From positions 2,159,001 to 2,223,000 of the forward strand of contig NZ_CP061080.1 in assembly GCF_014495845.1 (NCBI RefSeq): DNA of 64,000 bases, written 5' to 3'. This DNA is from Aquibium microcysteis. Lineage in GTDB: Bacteria; Pseudomonadota; Alphaproteobacteria; Rhizobiales; Rhizobiaceae. The notes under the pieces are model-generated. The model did not search any database, was not told the origin of the DNA, and saw only the letters and a list, made by a program, of their open reading frames with translations. Position 1 is the first letter of the stretch, and each line of letters starts with the position of its first letter. Made by a program: the position numbers and the translations under genes. Shown piece by piece: positions 1-9,762 of this stretch.

Positions 1-278
<278 letters not shown>

Positions 279-465
279 CTAAGGTTTGCATGGCCGGCTG
301 CGCAAGGGCGCAAGATCGTTTCTCACAGGCCATGTCCCATCTGCCGCCGTCGCCGGCCGCCCGGCAGGAGCCCTTCCGTCACCGCGCCCGCTCGCTTTTG
401 GCAGATGCCTGTGGCAACCATGGCGAAAGATTCTTGCGCGGCGCGGCTGCCGGGAAGGACGACGC

Positions 466-930
466 ATGAAGGCAGACCTCGACGCGACGGACTGGAAGAT
501 CCTGCGCGAACTCCAGACGGACGGGCGGATGACCAACGTCGAGCTGTCGCGACGCGTCGGCATCTCCGCGCCGCCCTGCCTGAGACGCGTGAAGCGGCTG
601 GAAGAGAGCGGCGTGATCCGCGGCTACCGCGCGCTCCTCAATGCTCCGGCGCTCGGCTATGACGTCGTGGCCTTCTGCCTCGTGGGCCTTCACCGACAGG
701 CCGAAGGCGACATCCGCGCCTTCGCAGAGCTCGCGCTGGGCTGGTCGATGGTCCGCCAGGCCTGGATGATGTCGGGGGAAACCGACTTCCTCCTGCATTG
801 CGTGGCCAGGGACCTGTCGAGCTTCCAGGAATTCGTGCTGTCGGGCCTGACGGCGGCTCCGAACGTCGATACCGTGCGCACGGCGCTCACCATCCGACAG
901 GTCAAGGACGAAGGGCTCCTTGCGATCTGA
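466..930 (+). CDS. Lrp/AsnC family transcriptional regulator
   Basis: A 154-residue protein of normal Lrp/AsnC length. Residues 1-60 form the winged helix-turn-helix (NVELSRRVGISAPPCLRRVK), and the rest is the RAM/AsnC effector-binding and oligomerisation domain. The ATG at 466 was chosen because it begins at the usual MKADLDATD-type family start; the reading frame is open upstream but carries no recognisable domain. It is divergent from trxB, a pairing common in rhizobia. The effector and target genes cannot be told from the sequence. Confidence 0.92.
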   Translation: MKADLDATDWKILRELQTDGRMTNVELSRRVGISAPPCLRRVKRLEESGVIRGYRALLNAPALGYDVVAFCLVGLHRQAEGDIRAFAELALGWSMVRQAWMMSGETDFLLHCVARDLSSFQEFVLSGLTAAPNVDTVRTALTIRQVKDEGLLAI

Positions 931-956
931 ACTCCCAGCCGAACGGACAGAAACCT

Positions 957-1937
957 TTGCAGCTATCGCTTGGACGGCCGAAAGACCGCATCGCCTACTA
1001 CCTCGCAGGCATCATGCGCGACGCCTTGCCCTACCGCGTGTTCGAGGCACGACGCCGGAGGCTGTTCGCGCGTCTCGCGGAGCGGCCGGAGAACGCCGCC
1101 GATCTCTTTTCCAGGGTCCGCTACTACAACAAGATGTCACCGGGAGGGGACGCCGAAGGCGCGATTCCCATCCGGTCGATCCCCCTGAAGCACAGCTACT
1201 ACTACTATGACCTCAAGGGAGACGCCAAGCATTTCGGGCCGCACCGGCGGCTCCGGCACAGGTTCGGCGACGTCATCAGGGTGCCGCCCGAACCCACGAT
1301 CGTGAAGAGCCGGCCCGTGGGCGGCGACAATGCCAATTCCGTGGTCATGAAGCTCGACCGACTGCGCCACTTCTTCATGCCGAGGGACGATCGCGGTTTC
1401 GACGACAAGCAGCCCTTTGCCGTCTGGCGCGGGAGCATCGGCAATCCAGCCCGGATGCGGCTCGTCGAGCGTTTCGTCGATCATCCGCGGCACGACATCG
1501 GTTTCAGCGCCGGTTCGCCTCCCGGGCTGGCCAAAGCGCGTCTCTCCATTCGGGACCATCTGGCTTTCCGCTATGTGATCTCGGTGGAAGGCAATGATGT
1601 GGCCACGAATCTCAAATGGATCATGGCATCGAACTCCGTGTGCCTGATGCCCAGGCCCCGCTTCGAGACCTGGTTCATGGAGGGCCGGCTCGTGCCGGGC
1701 GTGCATTACGTCGAACTGCAGGACGACTTCGCCGATCTCGAGGAGAAGGTTGCCTTCTGCGAGGCCAACCCGGAGCAGGTGATGGCGATCGTTGCCAACG
1801 CGCAACGGCACGTGTATCAGTTCACACGCCCTGATTGCGAAAGCCAGGTGTCGCTGCTCGTGCTCCAGAAGTACCTCGAATGCACCGGCCAGATCGACCC
1901 CGAGCCCTTCTCCTCGATGTTCTACGACGCCGATTGA
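957..1937 (+). CDS. Glycosyltransferase family 90 (LpsA/CAP10-like)
   Basis: About 326 residues resembling the lipopolysaccharide-modifying family 90 glycosyltransferases (LpsA, CAP10). Typical segments are PFAVWRGSIGNPARMRLVE in the middle and a C-terminal core with YVISVEGNDVATNLKWIMAS, followed by ETWFMEGRLVPGVHYVEL. It probably transfers a sugar to a surface glycan or the LPS core; donor and acceptor are unknown. The start is uncertain: TTG at 957 (27 bp after the Lrp stop, with GGACAG upstream) or ATG at 1014. The next gene is also a glycosyltransferase, which suggests a small LPS cluster. Confidence 0.82.
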   Translation: MQLSLGRPKDRIAYYLAGIMRDALPYRVFEARRRRLFARLAERPENAADLFSRVRYYNKMSPGGDAEGAIPIRSIPLKHSYYYYDLKGDAKHFGPHRRLRHRFGDVIRVPPEPTIVKSRPVGGDNANSVVMKLDRLRHFFMPRDDRGFDDKQPFAVWRGSIGNPARMRLVERFVDHPRHDIGFSAGSPPGLAKARLSIRDHLAFRYVISVEGNDVATNLKWIMASNSVCLMPRPRFETWFMEGRLVPGVHYVELQDDFADLEEKVAFCEANPEQVMAIVANAQRHVYQFTRPDCESQVSLLVLQKYLECTGQIDPEPFSSMFYDAD

Positions 1938-2105
1938 TGCAGCTGCTTAATTCCGCCGACTTCCTCGGCGAGACGCCGGGATGAACGGCGCATTCGATCC
2001 GAGGCTCGGTAGAGACGACCAGGAGGGGAGTTCGCGCGCATCCGCCCGCGGCGAGGACGGAACGGAAACAAATCCTGTGGAAGGGTGCAGAACAGTGGGC
2101 AGACA

Positions 2106-3002
2106 ATGGACATGAACGGCTCGGGCCCGAACGGCTCCGGCGAGAGACCGGGCGTCGGTCGAGCCGGAGGGAGTGTCGCGAGCGCTCCCGCACACACGTC
2201 GTCGACGGCGTCGGCTCTCGGATCCGTTTCCGCCTTCATCATCTGCAAGAACGAAAGGACGGCAATCGGTGCCTGTCTCGACAGTCTCGCCGGCTTCGGC
2301 GACGTGGTCATCGTCGACTCCGGGTCGACCGACGGAACGCTCGACCTGATCGACCATTACCGGTCGCTCGGCTGGCCGATCCGCCTCTTTCACCGCGACT
2401 GGCCCGGCTTCGCCGCTCAGAAGCAGTTCGCGCTGGAACAGTGCCGCAACGAATGGTGCCTCAGCATCGACTGCGACGAGCGCCTGTCGGACGACCTGCG
2501 GCAGGCGATGTCCCGGCTGCCGCTCGACCGGCCGGAGCCCGCCGCCTATTCGGTCGGCCGCCGCGACTGGCTGCCTGGCTACGGCTACGCGCCGCGTCTG
2601 GTCCACACCCATCGCCATGCCCGGCTGTTCCGCCGAAGCCGTGCCCGCTACGACCTTTCGGCGCTGCTGCACGAGGGGCTGGTCATCGACGGGAGCGTCG
2701 TGCCGATCCCCGCGGGACGCCTGCTTCACTTCCGCAATCTCTCGGTGGGTGAGGAACTCGCCAAGGCCAACGCCTACGCCACGCTGAAGGCGCGTCAGAA
2801 GCGCGCGTCGGGCGAGCGGGCCGGGCCGGCGCGCATCGTGCTGCGGCCGCTGTGGCGGTTCGCGAAGATCTACCTGCTGCAGCGCTACTTTCTCTGCGGC
2901 ATTCCCGGCTTCATCTATGCGGCTCTGCTCGGCATCTACGTCTTCCTGACGGAGGCCAAGCTCTACCGTCTGCAGGGCGGCGCCGAGCTTCCGGAGGAGT
3001 GA
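2106..3002 (+). CDS. Glycosyltransferase family 2 (LPS core type)
   Basis: A GT-A fold family 2 glycosyltransferase of about 298 residues. SAFIICKNERTAIGACLDSL opens the nucleotide-sugar domain, VIVDSGSTDGT follows, and the metal-binding DxD-type motif reads SIDCDER near residue 122. The C-terminal third has a hydrophobic segment (YFLCGIPGFIYAALLGIYVF), suggesting inner-membrane association as in WaaE/KdtX-type beta-glucosyltransferases. The first 40 residues are Gly/Ser/Ala-rich and probably disordered. A GTG at 2085 is an alternative start; ATG 2106 has GGGCAG at better spacing. It converges with the fused glycosyltransferase at 3016. Confidence 0.88.
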   Translation: MDMNGSGPNGSGERPGVGRAGGSVASAPAHTSSTASALGSVSAFIICKNERTAIGACLDSLAGFGDVVIVDSGSTDGTLDLIDHYRSLGWPIRLFHRDWPGFAAQKQFALEQCRNEWCLSIDCDERLSDDLRQAMSRLPLDRPEPAAYSVGRRDWLPGYGYAPRLVHTHRHARLFRRSRARYDLSALLHEGLVIDGSVVPIPAGRLLHFRNLSVGEELAKANAYATLKARQKRASGERAGPARIVLRPLWRFAKIYLLQRYFLCGIPGFIYAALLGIYVFLTEAKLYRLQGGAELPEE

Positions 3003-3015
3003 CGGCGCGCCGGCT

Positions 3016-5022
3016 TCAGACGTCGAGGCCGCTCATCCGTTCGGCGAAGCCATCGGCCATCTCCTCGTAACGGCGTCGTGCGGCCGCGCCGAGCCCTTCC
3101 TTGGCCGCGTCGGGCAAGCCGATGAGCGTCTCGATCGACCGCTCGAGACCGGCGACGTCGACATGGTAGCAGGTTCCGAGGTGGCGTGGTTCGGTCGAGG
3201 CGACCGGAACGAGGACGCCGCAGTCCGGACCGACCAGCTCGTTCATCGGCGGGCCGTCGGTGGTCACGACGACCGCGCCCACCGACAGCGCCTCGACGAT
3301 GTGGTGGCCCCAGCCTTCCGCGCGCGACGGGCACAGATGGATGCCGCAGGAATTCTGGTGACGGCGCAGCTCCGCATCCGAAAGATAGCCCTGTATCAGG
3401 ACGACATTCGGCGGCAGTCTGCCCGGCGCGTTTCCGGCCTTCTGCACCAGCACCAGCTGCGGCCATTCGGGATGTCTGCGCCAGAGCGCCACGACGTCCT
3501 CGGTCCCCTTGAGCGTGCTTCCACCGGCCAGATGAAAGAAGCGCGACCAGTCCCGCTCCACCGAGAGGTCGCGGCGATCCTCGCCAGAGAAACCGATGAA
3601 CCGGGTGGGGCGGCCGAGCGTGGAGAAAATGCCGGCGGCGTGAGCGGTCTTGGCCAGCACGAGGTCGATATCGCGCAGCCGGTGCGCCTGGCGGCGCGGA
3701 AAACGCTCCTGGTTGGGCACCAGCAGGTTGCGCTCGCCGGCAGTGACCCAGGCAGGATGCACGCGCTCGAGATGCACGATGGTGCGCGCATGGCGCCGGC
3801 GCATCAGCCGGGAGAAGATCCCCCGCGTGCGGACGGGAGCAAATCCGGAGCGCTCCAGCCCGAAGGCCGCGCGCAGCAGCTTGACGTCGCGCGCCAGCCC
3901 GTAGTGGTTGTCGCGCCCGACGACGAGCACTTCCTGTGCCCTCGCCCCGCTCCACACCCGGTCGTACACGGCGCCGACACCGGCGGCTTCGTCGGAAAGG
4001 CGGAAGCTGGTCCGCACCCGGTCGAGCGCCCGCCGGCCATGCGCGAGAGCCTTCGGCACGTCGGCCATGTAGGTTTCGATCGCCGCGCGAAGTGCATCGC
4101 CGTCTCCGGCCGGTACCACCGCGCCGTTCTCGTCGGGCTCGATCATCTCGGCATAGGCTCCCGCGTCGCTGGTGACGCAGGCGACGCCGCTCGCCATCGC
4201 CTCGAGCGGCGTCAGGCCGAAGCCCTCGTTGCGCGAAGGGGCCACGAACAGGGTCAGGCGCCGGAACCATGCCTTGATGTCGGGCACCTCGCCGAGGAAG
4301 ACGATCCGGTCCGAAAGGCCGGCCGCCTCGATCCGGCTCTTCAGCCCGGAGGCGAAGCCTTCGTTGTCGGACGTGACCATGCCCGCGATCACCGCGGTCC
4401 ACTCGGGATACCGCGGCAGGAGCGCGATCATGGCGTCGACGAAGAGGTCGGTCCCCTTCTGGTGGCGGACGCGGCCGAAGCAGCCGACCGCATGGCGGCC
4501 CGGAAGGCCCGTGGCGGGGAAATCGCCGCCCGGCTGTGCCGGAGGGGTGAAGTCGCGCGCATCGACGCCGTGGCGCACGACCGTGTGCGGCACATCCAGG
4601 AAGGCGCCGGAATGGGCGCTCGTCGCGATGATCCAGTCCATCCTGCGCAGCAGCCAGCGCGTGAAGAGCTTGTGGCGGCGCTGCGCGGCGGAGGTGAAGA
4701 CGATGCGCAGCGGCGCGCGCAGGACGTCGCGCAGGATCAGGCCAACCACCATCTCGATGTTGCGCCTGGCGTGCCAGATGCGGAACGGCCGGCCGGCCGG
4801 CCGGCGCCACAGGCCGGGCAGCGAAGCGAAGCCGATCTTGGGGACGGCGGCCGGCAGTCGGCCGCCGATCGTCGCGATGCGCAGCGTCCGCGCCTGCTCG
4901 GGTACCAGCTGGACGATCGTGCTGGTGACGCCCGACAGGCGCAGCTTCAGGTTCGGCGCGATGATGTCGACGTCACCGATCGGCAGGCGGGGACGCGGGG
5001 TCGCTTGCTCGGTCGGATCCAC
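3016..5022 (-). CDS. Two-domain glycosyltransferase family 4 fusion (LpcC-like N-terminus)
   Basis: A 668-residue protein made of two GT4 (GT-B fold) units. The N-terminal unit, about residues 15-375, resembles the rhizobial LPS-core mannosyltransferase LpcC. It contains DIIAPNLKLRLSGVTSTIVQ, GRVRHQKGTDLFVDAM and the donor-site ExxxxG-type motif in NEGFGLTPLEAMASG. A second GT4 half follows from about residue 376 (VLVVGRDNHYG) and has its own donor site, SRAEGWGHHIVEALSVGA, near residue 585. LpcC itself is a single-domain protein of about 350 residues, so this is an unusual fusion that may add two successive sugars. It lies 14 bp downstream of greA on the same strand and may be cotranscribed with it. 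Confidence 0.86.
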   Translation of the reverse strand: MDPTEQATPRPRLPIGDVDIIAPNLKLRLSGVTSTIVQLVPEQARTLRIATIGGRLPAAVPKIGFASLPGLWRRPAGRPFRIWHARRNIEMVVGLILRDVLRAPLRIVFTSAAQRRHKLFTRWLLRRMDWIIATSAHSGAFLDVPHTVVRHGVDARDFTPPAQPGGDFPATGLPGRHAVGCFGRVRHQKGTDLFVDAMIALLPRYPEWTAVIAGMVTSDNEGFASGLKSRIEAAGLSDRIVFLGEVPDIKAWFRRLTLFVAPSRNEGFGLTPLEAMASGVACVTSDAGAYAEMIEPDENGAVVPAGDGDALRAAIETYMADVPKALAHGRRALDRVRTSFRLSDEAAGVGAVYDRVWSGARAQEVLVVGRDNHYGLARDVKLLRAAFGLERSGFAPVRTRGIFSRLMRRRHARTIVHLERVHPAWVTAGERNLLVPNQERFPRRQAHRLRDIDLVLAKTAHAAGIFSTLGRPTRFIGFSGEDRRDLSVERDWSRFFHLAGGSTLKGTEDVVALWRRHPEWPQLVLVQKAGNAPGRLPPNVVLIQGYLSDAELRRHQNSCGIHLCPSRAEGWGHHIVEALSVGAVVVTTDGPPMNELVGPDCGVLVPVASTEPRHLGTCYHVDVAGLERSIETLIGLPDAAKEGLGAAARRRYEEMADGFAERMSGLDV

Positions 5023-5036
5023 GGGCTCCCTCGGGA

Positions 5037-5510
5037 TCAGCGGAAGGAGATGTCGATGATCTCGTAGCCGCGTGCACCGCCGGGAGCGTTGACCTCAATG
5101 GCGTCGCCCACGCCCTTGCCGATCAGGGCGCGCGCGATCGGCGAGGAAATCGAGATGCGGCCGCTCTTCACGTCCGCTTCCTGGTCGCCGACGATCTGGT
5201 AGCGCTTCTCCTCTTCGGTGTCCTCGTCGACGATGACGACCGTCGCGCCGAACTTGACCTTGTCGCCGGAGAGCTTGGAGACGTCGATCACTTCGGCCCG
5301 CGCAATCAGGTCCTCGAGCTCGCCGACGCGACCCTCGTTGAGGCTCTGCTGTTCCTTGGCCGCGTGATACTCGGCGTTCTCCGAAAGGTCGCCATGGGCG
5401 CGCGCCTCCGAGATCGCCTCGATGATCCGGGGACGTTCCTCCTGCTGCCGCCAGCGCAGCTCTTCCTTGAGCGCCTGGAAACCGCTTGCGGTCATCGGGA
5501 CCTTGTTCAT
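5037..5510 (-). CDS. greA: Transcription elongation factor GreA
   Basis: A 157-residue protein, the standard GreA length. The N-terminal coiled coil ([18 protein letters not shown], then [20 protein letters not shown]) carries the acidic tip that enters the RNA polymerase secondary channel and stimulates cleavage of backtracked RNA. The C-terminal FKBP-like domain includes [20 protein letters not shown]. The ATG at 5510 gives the family N-terminus. The upstream gap (5511-5692) presumably holds the promoter. The fused glycosyltransferase follows after 14 bp. Confidence 0.97.
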   Translation of the reverse strand: MNKVPMTASGFQALKEELRWRQQEERPRIIEAISEARAHGDLSENAEYHAAKEQQSLNEGRVGELEDLIARAEVIDVSKLSGDKVKFGATVVIVDEDTEEEKRYQIVGDQEADVKSGRISISSPIARALIGKGVGDAIEVNAPGGARGYEIIDISFR

Positions 5511-5692
5511 CTACGCGACCTTTCCTTCGCCAACGCCAGCCGCGGATCGCATCGCAATCCGCGGCACGGCACAAAAAGAAAACGGTCCGCGAGCCTCTGC
5601 CAGCGGAGCCGTGCCATCTGAGTCAGCACAATATAGCAGCGGGGCCGCGGATTTTCATCTGCAAAATATGCAGCCGGCACGCAGAACGGGCG

Positions 5693-6229
5693 TCAGCGCT
5701 GCAGAATCGACCGTTGATCCTCGGGTTCCGCGAGGGCAGCGGCGGGCACGAATCCCACCGCGGCGTCCTCGATCAGGCGGCCTATGACGCGAAGCGCGTG
5801 ATGCGGCCGAGCCAGATCCGCCACCATGATGCTGGTGCCGCCGGATATCTCGAACAGCAGCGTCCCGGAGTCGGTGAGGCGGCCGACAGGACCCTGCCTC
5901 AGCGTCAGCCGCCGGATCAGGGCATAGGGTATCTCGTCGGGAGCCTTGCGGGGAAAGCCGGTATGCGCATAGACGGCGTGCGGCATGACGTCGATGCGGA
6001 CCGTGAAGCGGCGCAGGATGGCGTGCGCGATCAGGAACGGCCCGCCGACCGCCAGGACGACCAGGCACAGCCGCGCCAGCGCGCCGTCTCCGCGGCCGAA
6101 GAACCACAGCACCGCCAGTACGACCGCATAGCCGATCACGATGACGACGGTCGGAAGGAAGACGGCCCGCGCGGAGGGGAGGAACGAACCTTCCGCGCCG
6201 ACGTCCGGATTGTCGTTGTCGCCCCGCAT
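5693..6229 (-). CDS. PH-like domain membrane protein (unknown role)
   Basis: A 178-residue protein with two N-terminal transmembrane segments (about residues 25-45 and 53-73), followed by a soluble region resembling the bacterial PH (bPH2/YdbS-like) fold: FTVRIDVMPHAVYAHTGFPR and PYALIRRLTLRQGPVGRL. Such proteins are membrane-anchored and poorly understood. The ATG at 6229 (MRGDNDNP) was chosen because the extra upstream residues are Arg-rich and would run towards the MATE gene. That gene ends at 6285, 55 bp upstream, so the two may form an operon. Confidence 0.7.
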   Translation of the reverse strand: MRGDNDNPDVGAEGSFLPSARAVFLPTVVIVIGYAVVLAVLWFFGRGDGALARLCLVVLAVGGPFLIAHAILRRFTVRIDVMPHAVYAHTGFPRKAPDEIPYALIRRLTLRQGPVGRLTDSGTLLFEISGGTSIMVADLARPHHALRVIGRLIEDAAVGFVPAAALAEPEDQRSILQR

Positions 6230-6284
6230 GCGCCTGATTCGCCTCGCCCTGCCGTGAGACAGGTTACCACGGATGGCCCTTGCG

Positions 6285-7718
6285 TCAGGCTTGCGGCATC
6301 GAAGCGGCCGGGGCCGCATTCTCGAAGCCCTCCGCCGAGGCGCGGAAGACGCCCCAGCGCAAGCCGGTTCGGGCGCGCGACTGCGCGAGCAGCACCGCCA
6401 CGACGCCGAGCATCAGGACCTCCGAGGCCGGACCGGCAAGCCAGATGCCGCCTTCGCCCAGCAGCGCCGGCAGCGCGAAGGTGAGCGGGATGGCGAAGGC
6501 ATAGGTGCGGGTGATCGACAGCACTGCGGCCCTGCCCGCGTCCCCGATCGCCTGGAAATAGCCGGCGAGAACGAGAATGGGTCCAGCCAGCACGTAGGCC
6601 ATGGTGGCGATGGGCAGGATGCGGGCGATCTCGGCGATCGTGGCCGGGTCGTCGACGAAGAGCTGGCCGAGGCCGGCACCCTGCGTGAAGAAGACCGCCT
6701 GCATGCTCGCGCAATAGACCAGCGCGATCGCGCCCCCGAGCCGCAGGCTGGCATCGGACCGGTGGAAGAGGCCGCCGCCGAAATTGTTGCCGGTGATGGT
6801 CTGCACCGCCATGTTCAGCCCCATCAGCGGCAGGAAGGCGAAGGTGAGGATGCGCGTCATGACGCCGTAGGCGGCGACCGTCTGCGCATAGGTGTCCGTC
6901 GCCCAGAGCTGGAGCATGGCGATGATGGCGGCCGAGGCGCAGGCGATGCCCACGAAGCTCAGGCTCTGCGGCGCACCGAGCGCCAGGAAGCGCGGCCAGT
7001 CGCGGTTGAAGCCGTCGAGCCGCAGCGATGCGAGCGGGATCGGCGTGTCGCCGGCGAAGCGGAACACGAGCACGGCGGCGAGCGCGAGCGTCTGCGCCAT
7101 CACCGTGCCCCAGGCGGAGCCGGCGACGCCGAAATCGAACACGACGATCAGCAGATAGTTGAAGACGACGTTGGCGAGCGTCGCCACCAGGCTCGTCGCC
7201 GCCATCAGCCCCATGCGCCCTTCGCAGCGCAGCGCATCGGCATTGAGGCCGAGGAAGAAGGACACCGGCGCGGCGAAGACGAGGATGGCGATGTAGGTGT
7301 GCCCCATCGCGGCAAGCGGGACCGACCCGTTGGCGACCCAGAGCGTCAGCGGACCGCCGACGGCGAGGAAGGCGGCGATGACGGCCGCGCAGAGGACGAG
7401 CGCCAGCGCGTGTGCGGCGACGTAGGCCCGCCGCGCCGCGGCATGGTCGCCGGCCCCGAGCAGCCGCGCCAGCACGCTGGCGAGCCCGCTCGCCACGACC
7501 GTGGAGAGCGCGACGAGCAGCATGTAGACCGGAAACAGCAGCGTGACCGCAGTCAACGCATCGGCACCGACGAAGGTGCCGAGGAAATAGGCGTCCACCA
7601 CCGTCAGCAGGCCGTTCATGCCCATGATGAACACGATCGGCGCGGCGGTGCGCAGGAACAGCCCCGGCAGGGGGCGCACGAGGAAGGGATTGTCGCGGCG
7701 CGTGGCAGTGTCGGTCAT
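6285..7718 (-). CDS. MATE family efflux transporter
   Basis: A 477-residue polytopic membrane protein with about 12 predicted helices. The MATE pattern begins with APIVFIMGMNGLLTVVDAYF and is repeated in the second half (GGAIALVYCASMQAVFFTQG). MATE proteins export cationic drugs and metabolites using Na+ or H+ gradients. The ATG at 7718 has GGAG about 8 bp upstream and places the first helix near residue 20; the longer frame upstream is Arg/Pro-rich and rejected. The substrate cannot be read from the sequence. Confidence 0.9.
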   Translation of the reverse strand: MTDTATRRDNPFLVRPLPGLFLRTAAPIVFIMGMNGLLTVVDAYFLGTFVGADALTAVTLLFPVYMLLVALSTVVASGLASVLARLLGAGDHAAARRAYVAAHALALVLCAAVIAAFLAVGGPLTLWVANGSVPLAAMGHTYIAILVFAAPVSFFLGLNADALRCEGRMGLMAATSLVATLANVVFNYLLIVVFDFGVAGSAWGTVMAQTLALAAVLVFRFAGDTPIPLASLRLDGFNRDWPRFLALGAPQSLSFVGIACASAAIIAMLQLWATDTYAQTVAAYGVMTRILTFAFLPLMGLNMAVQTITGNNFGGGLFHRSDASLRLGGAIALVYCASMQAVFFTQGAGLGQLFVDDPATIAEIARILPIATMAYVLAGPILVLAGYFQAIGDAGRAAVLSITRTYAFAIPLTFALPALLGEGGIWLAGPASEVLMLGVVAVLLAQSRARTGLRWGVFRASAEGFENAAPAASMPQA

Positions 7719-8007
7719 GGCGGTCTCCGGACCCGGTCTGCGGGCTCCGGAAGGACTTTCGCACCGGATGCTCCCGCTGCGGGGCAACCGGCGCGGACCG
7801 TATTGCGGCAGCACGCTGCCGGGACGGATGGCGCCCCGGGATCCGGCCTCCGGTTAGACGCGGCCCGGCCGCTTGTCAAAGGCGATCCGCCGCAGCGCGT
7901 GCGACCAGGTCCGGTGCCGCCCGCGGGCGGTCCGTCACGGCCTCGGCCCGAAGGCCCGTCCAGACGTCGGGAAGCCGGTCGCCTGCGGCCGGCTTCCCGG
8001 AGCGGTC

Positions 8008-8535
8008 TCAGCCGTTCTGCGCCTCGAAGGCGGCGATGTGCTTCGACAGTTCGGCGAATTCGGCGCTCCGGCGGCCGGCCCGCTTCTCGATCTCCGAAAG
8101 CTGCTCGCGCGCGGCGGCGAGATCGCCCATCTGCAGATGCGCCTCGCCCAGATACTCGCGCGTCAGCACGTGGTTCGGGTCGAGACGCAGGGCTTCCTCG
8201 TAGTAGCCGAGCGCCACCAGCAGCTTGCCCTGCTTGCGGTAGGAATAGCCGAGCATGTTGAAGACGCCGGGCATCTTCGCATCGTAGGCGAGCCGCAGCG
8301 TCGCGATCGCCTCGTCGTAGCGGCCGGCATAGGCGAGCGCCCGTCCGGTTTCGAACAGCGACTGCGGGTCTGCCGCGCTGGTCTTGGGCTCGCACTTCTG
8401 CTTGGCGCTGTTGTAGACCTGACCCTTCGGACAGGTGGGCGTGGTGGACTCGCCGCCGGCGGCCGAAACCGGGGCGGACGACAGAGCCAGACCGACGGCG
8501 GCCATCGCCGCGCCATGCATGAGAACTTTCAGCAT
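8008..8535 (-). CDS. Secreted TPR-repeat protein
   Basis: A 175-residue exported protein. Residues 1-25 are a Sec signal peptide (MLKVLMHGAAMAAVGLALSS, cleavage near PVSA-AG). A short region with two Cys (TCPKGQVYNSAKQKCEPK) follows, then about three tetratricopeptide repeats from residue 60 (SLFETGRALAYAGRYDEAIA, VFNMLGYSYRKQGKLLVALG, LTREYLGEAHLQMGDLAAAR). TPRs are protein-interaction scaffolds; the periplasmic partner is unknown. The gene stands alone between the MATE and DUF486 genes, all on the minus strand. Confidence 0.85.
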   Translation of the reverse strand: MLKVLMHGAAMAAVGLALSSAPVSAAGGESTTPTCPKGQVYNSAKQKCEPKTSAADPQSLFETGRALAYAGRYDEAIATLRLAYDAKMPGVFNMLGYSYRKQGKLLVALGYYEEALRLDPNHVLTREYLGEAHLQMGDLAAAREQLSEIEKRAGRRSAEFAELSKHIAAFEAQNG

Positions 8536-8636
8536 TGCAGGAACCTTCCCTCCGAACCGGGCGCACCGGCGGCCCGCATCCCGGGAAAGCTAGAACAAAG
8601 CGGTGCCGGACGCACTCACTTTGACGTGACGGAGGG

Positions 8637-8987
8637 TCAGGCGCGGAAGATGACCGCTGCGCCACCGGCAATCATGGCGAAGCCGATCAGATGGTTCACC
8701 GTGAAGCTCTCCTTGAGGTAGAGCACCGAGAAGGCCGCGAAGACCGTCAGCGTGATCACTTCCTGGATCGTCTTCAGCTCGGCTGCGGAATAGACTTCGT
8801 GGCCGAGACGGTTGGCCGGCACGGCGAGCCAGTATTCGAAGAAGGCGATCCCCCAGCTGACCAGCACCACCACCCAGAGCGCCGAGGTCTTGAACTTCAG
8901 GTGCCCGTACCAGGCGAAGGTCATGAAGACGTTCGAGGCGACGAGCAGCAGGATGGGGAGGATCTTGGGCGACAGCAGCGCGGCCAT
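8637..8987 (-). CDS. DMT superfamily small membrane protein (DUF486)
   Basis: A 116-residue protein with four transmembrane helices, matching the DUF486 group of the drug/metabolite transporter superfamily. Family-typical parts are ILLLVASNVFMTFAWYGHLK at the N-terminus, SWGIAFFEYWLAVPANRLGH in the middle, and LYLKESFTVNHLIGFAMIAG at the C-terminus. Transport activity is not established for this family. The ATG at 8987 is the only sensible start. Confidence 0.88.
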   Translation of the reverse strand: MAALLSPKILPILLLVASNVFMTFAWYGHLKFKTSALWVVVLVSWGIAFFEYWLAVPANRLGHEVYSAAELKTIQEVITLTVFAAFSVLYLKESFTVNHLIGFAMIAGGAAVIFRA

Positions 8988-9141
8988 GGTGGCATCCGGT
9001 CAGTGACGATGCGGCGGAGCTTTCGTCCGCAGGCGACCGGCTGTCAACGTCCGGATGCATCTGCGCGCTCGGTTGCCAGCGCACCATCTTGTCGACAGAA
9101 TGCGTTCGCGCCGCGAGGCGCGCGGGAGCGAGGAGACAGCC

Positions 9142-9564
9142 GTGCGGAAGACCGTCGAGAAGAAGTGGGACCTGGCGATCGATCCGGACACGGTGCGCCT
9201 GTTCGTCCTCAAGGCGAAGGCGATCAGCGCCGCGGTCAACGACGACTACCAGGACGGCGCCGAGCACGAGGTGGAACTGGAAGACACCCATGCCGGCCAC
9301 CACCATGACGGGCTGGCCGAGGAAGAGGAGCAGGACCTGACGGCCGAGGAATTGCGCGAACTCATCGCCGACCTCAACGTCGACGAGGCGGCGGATCTCG
9401 TCGCGCTGGTCTGGGTGGGCCGCGGCGACTACGACGCCGCCGAATGGGAGGACGCGGTGGCCGCCGCCCGCGAGCGCGCCAACAAGCGCACGGCGACCTA
9501 CCTGCTCGGCATGCCGATGCTGGCCGACTATCTCGAAGAGGGGCTCGAGGCGCTGGGCGCCTGA
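9142..9564 (+). CDS. DUF3775 domain protein
   Basis: A 140-residue acidic cytoplasmic protein of the DUF3775 family, found mainly in alphaproteobacteria, with no known function. Family segments are LAIDPDTVRLFVLKAKAISA and LIADLNVDEAADLVALVWVG. A His/Glu-rich linker (HAGHHHDGLAEEEEQD) lies between the two halves. The GTG at 9142 is chosen because AGGAGA lies 6 bp upstream; the longer frame starting at 9055 has no such site. It is transcribed divergently from the DUF486 gene. Confidence 0.85.
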   Translation: MRKTVEKKWDLAIDPDTVRLFVLKAKAISAAVNDDYQDGAEHEVELEDTHAGHHHDGLAEEEEQDLTAEELRELIADLNVDEAADLVALVWVGRGDYDAAEWEDAVAAARERANKRTATYLLGMPMLADYLEEGLEALGA

Positions 9565-9762
9565 CGCGTCCGCCAGCCTGACTCGCCGTCTCAGGCGACG
9601 CCGGCAATCGCCTGACGGGACTCGGGATTTCGGCCTTGCGGCGCCGTCCGGGTGCCCACGGACCCAGGCCTTCCTTCCGCCACAGGCGTGAACGCAGGCG
9701 CAGAGCTTTCCTTTACCCTTGCCGTCTATGGTTGACCGTCTGACGGACGGGAACCGAAGTTC

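Noticed and set aside
3163..5067. A 634-codon open frame on the plus strand opposite the fused glycosyltransferase
   Set aside because: It mirrors a real gene with clear GT4 motifs; the translation is Arg/Gly/Ala-rich with no domain and no start signal. It is a high-GC antisense shadow.
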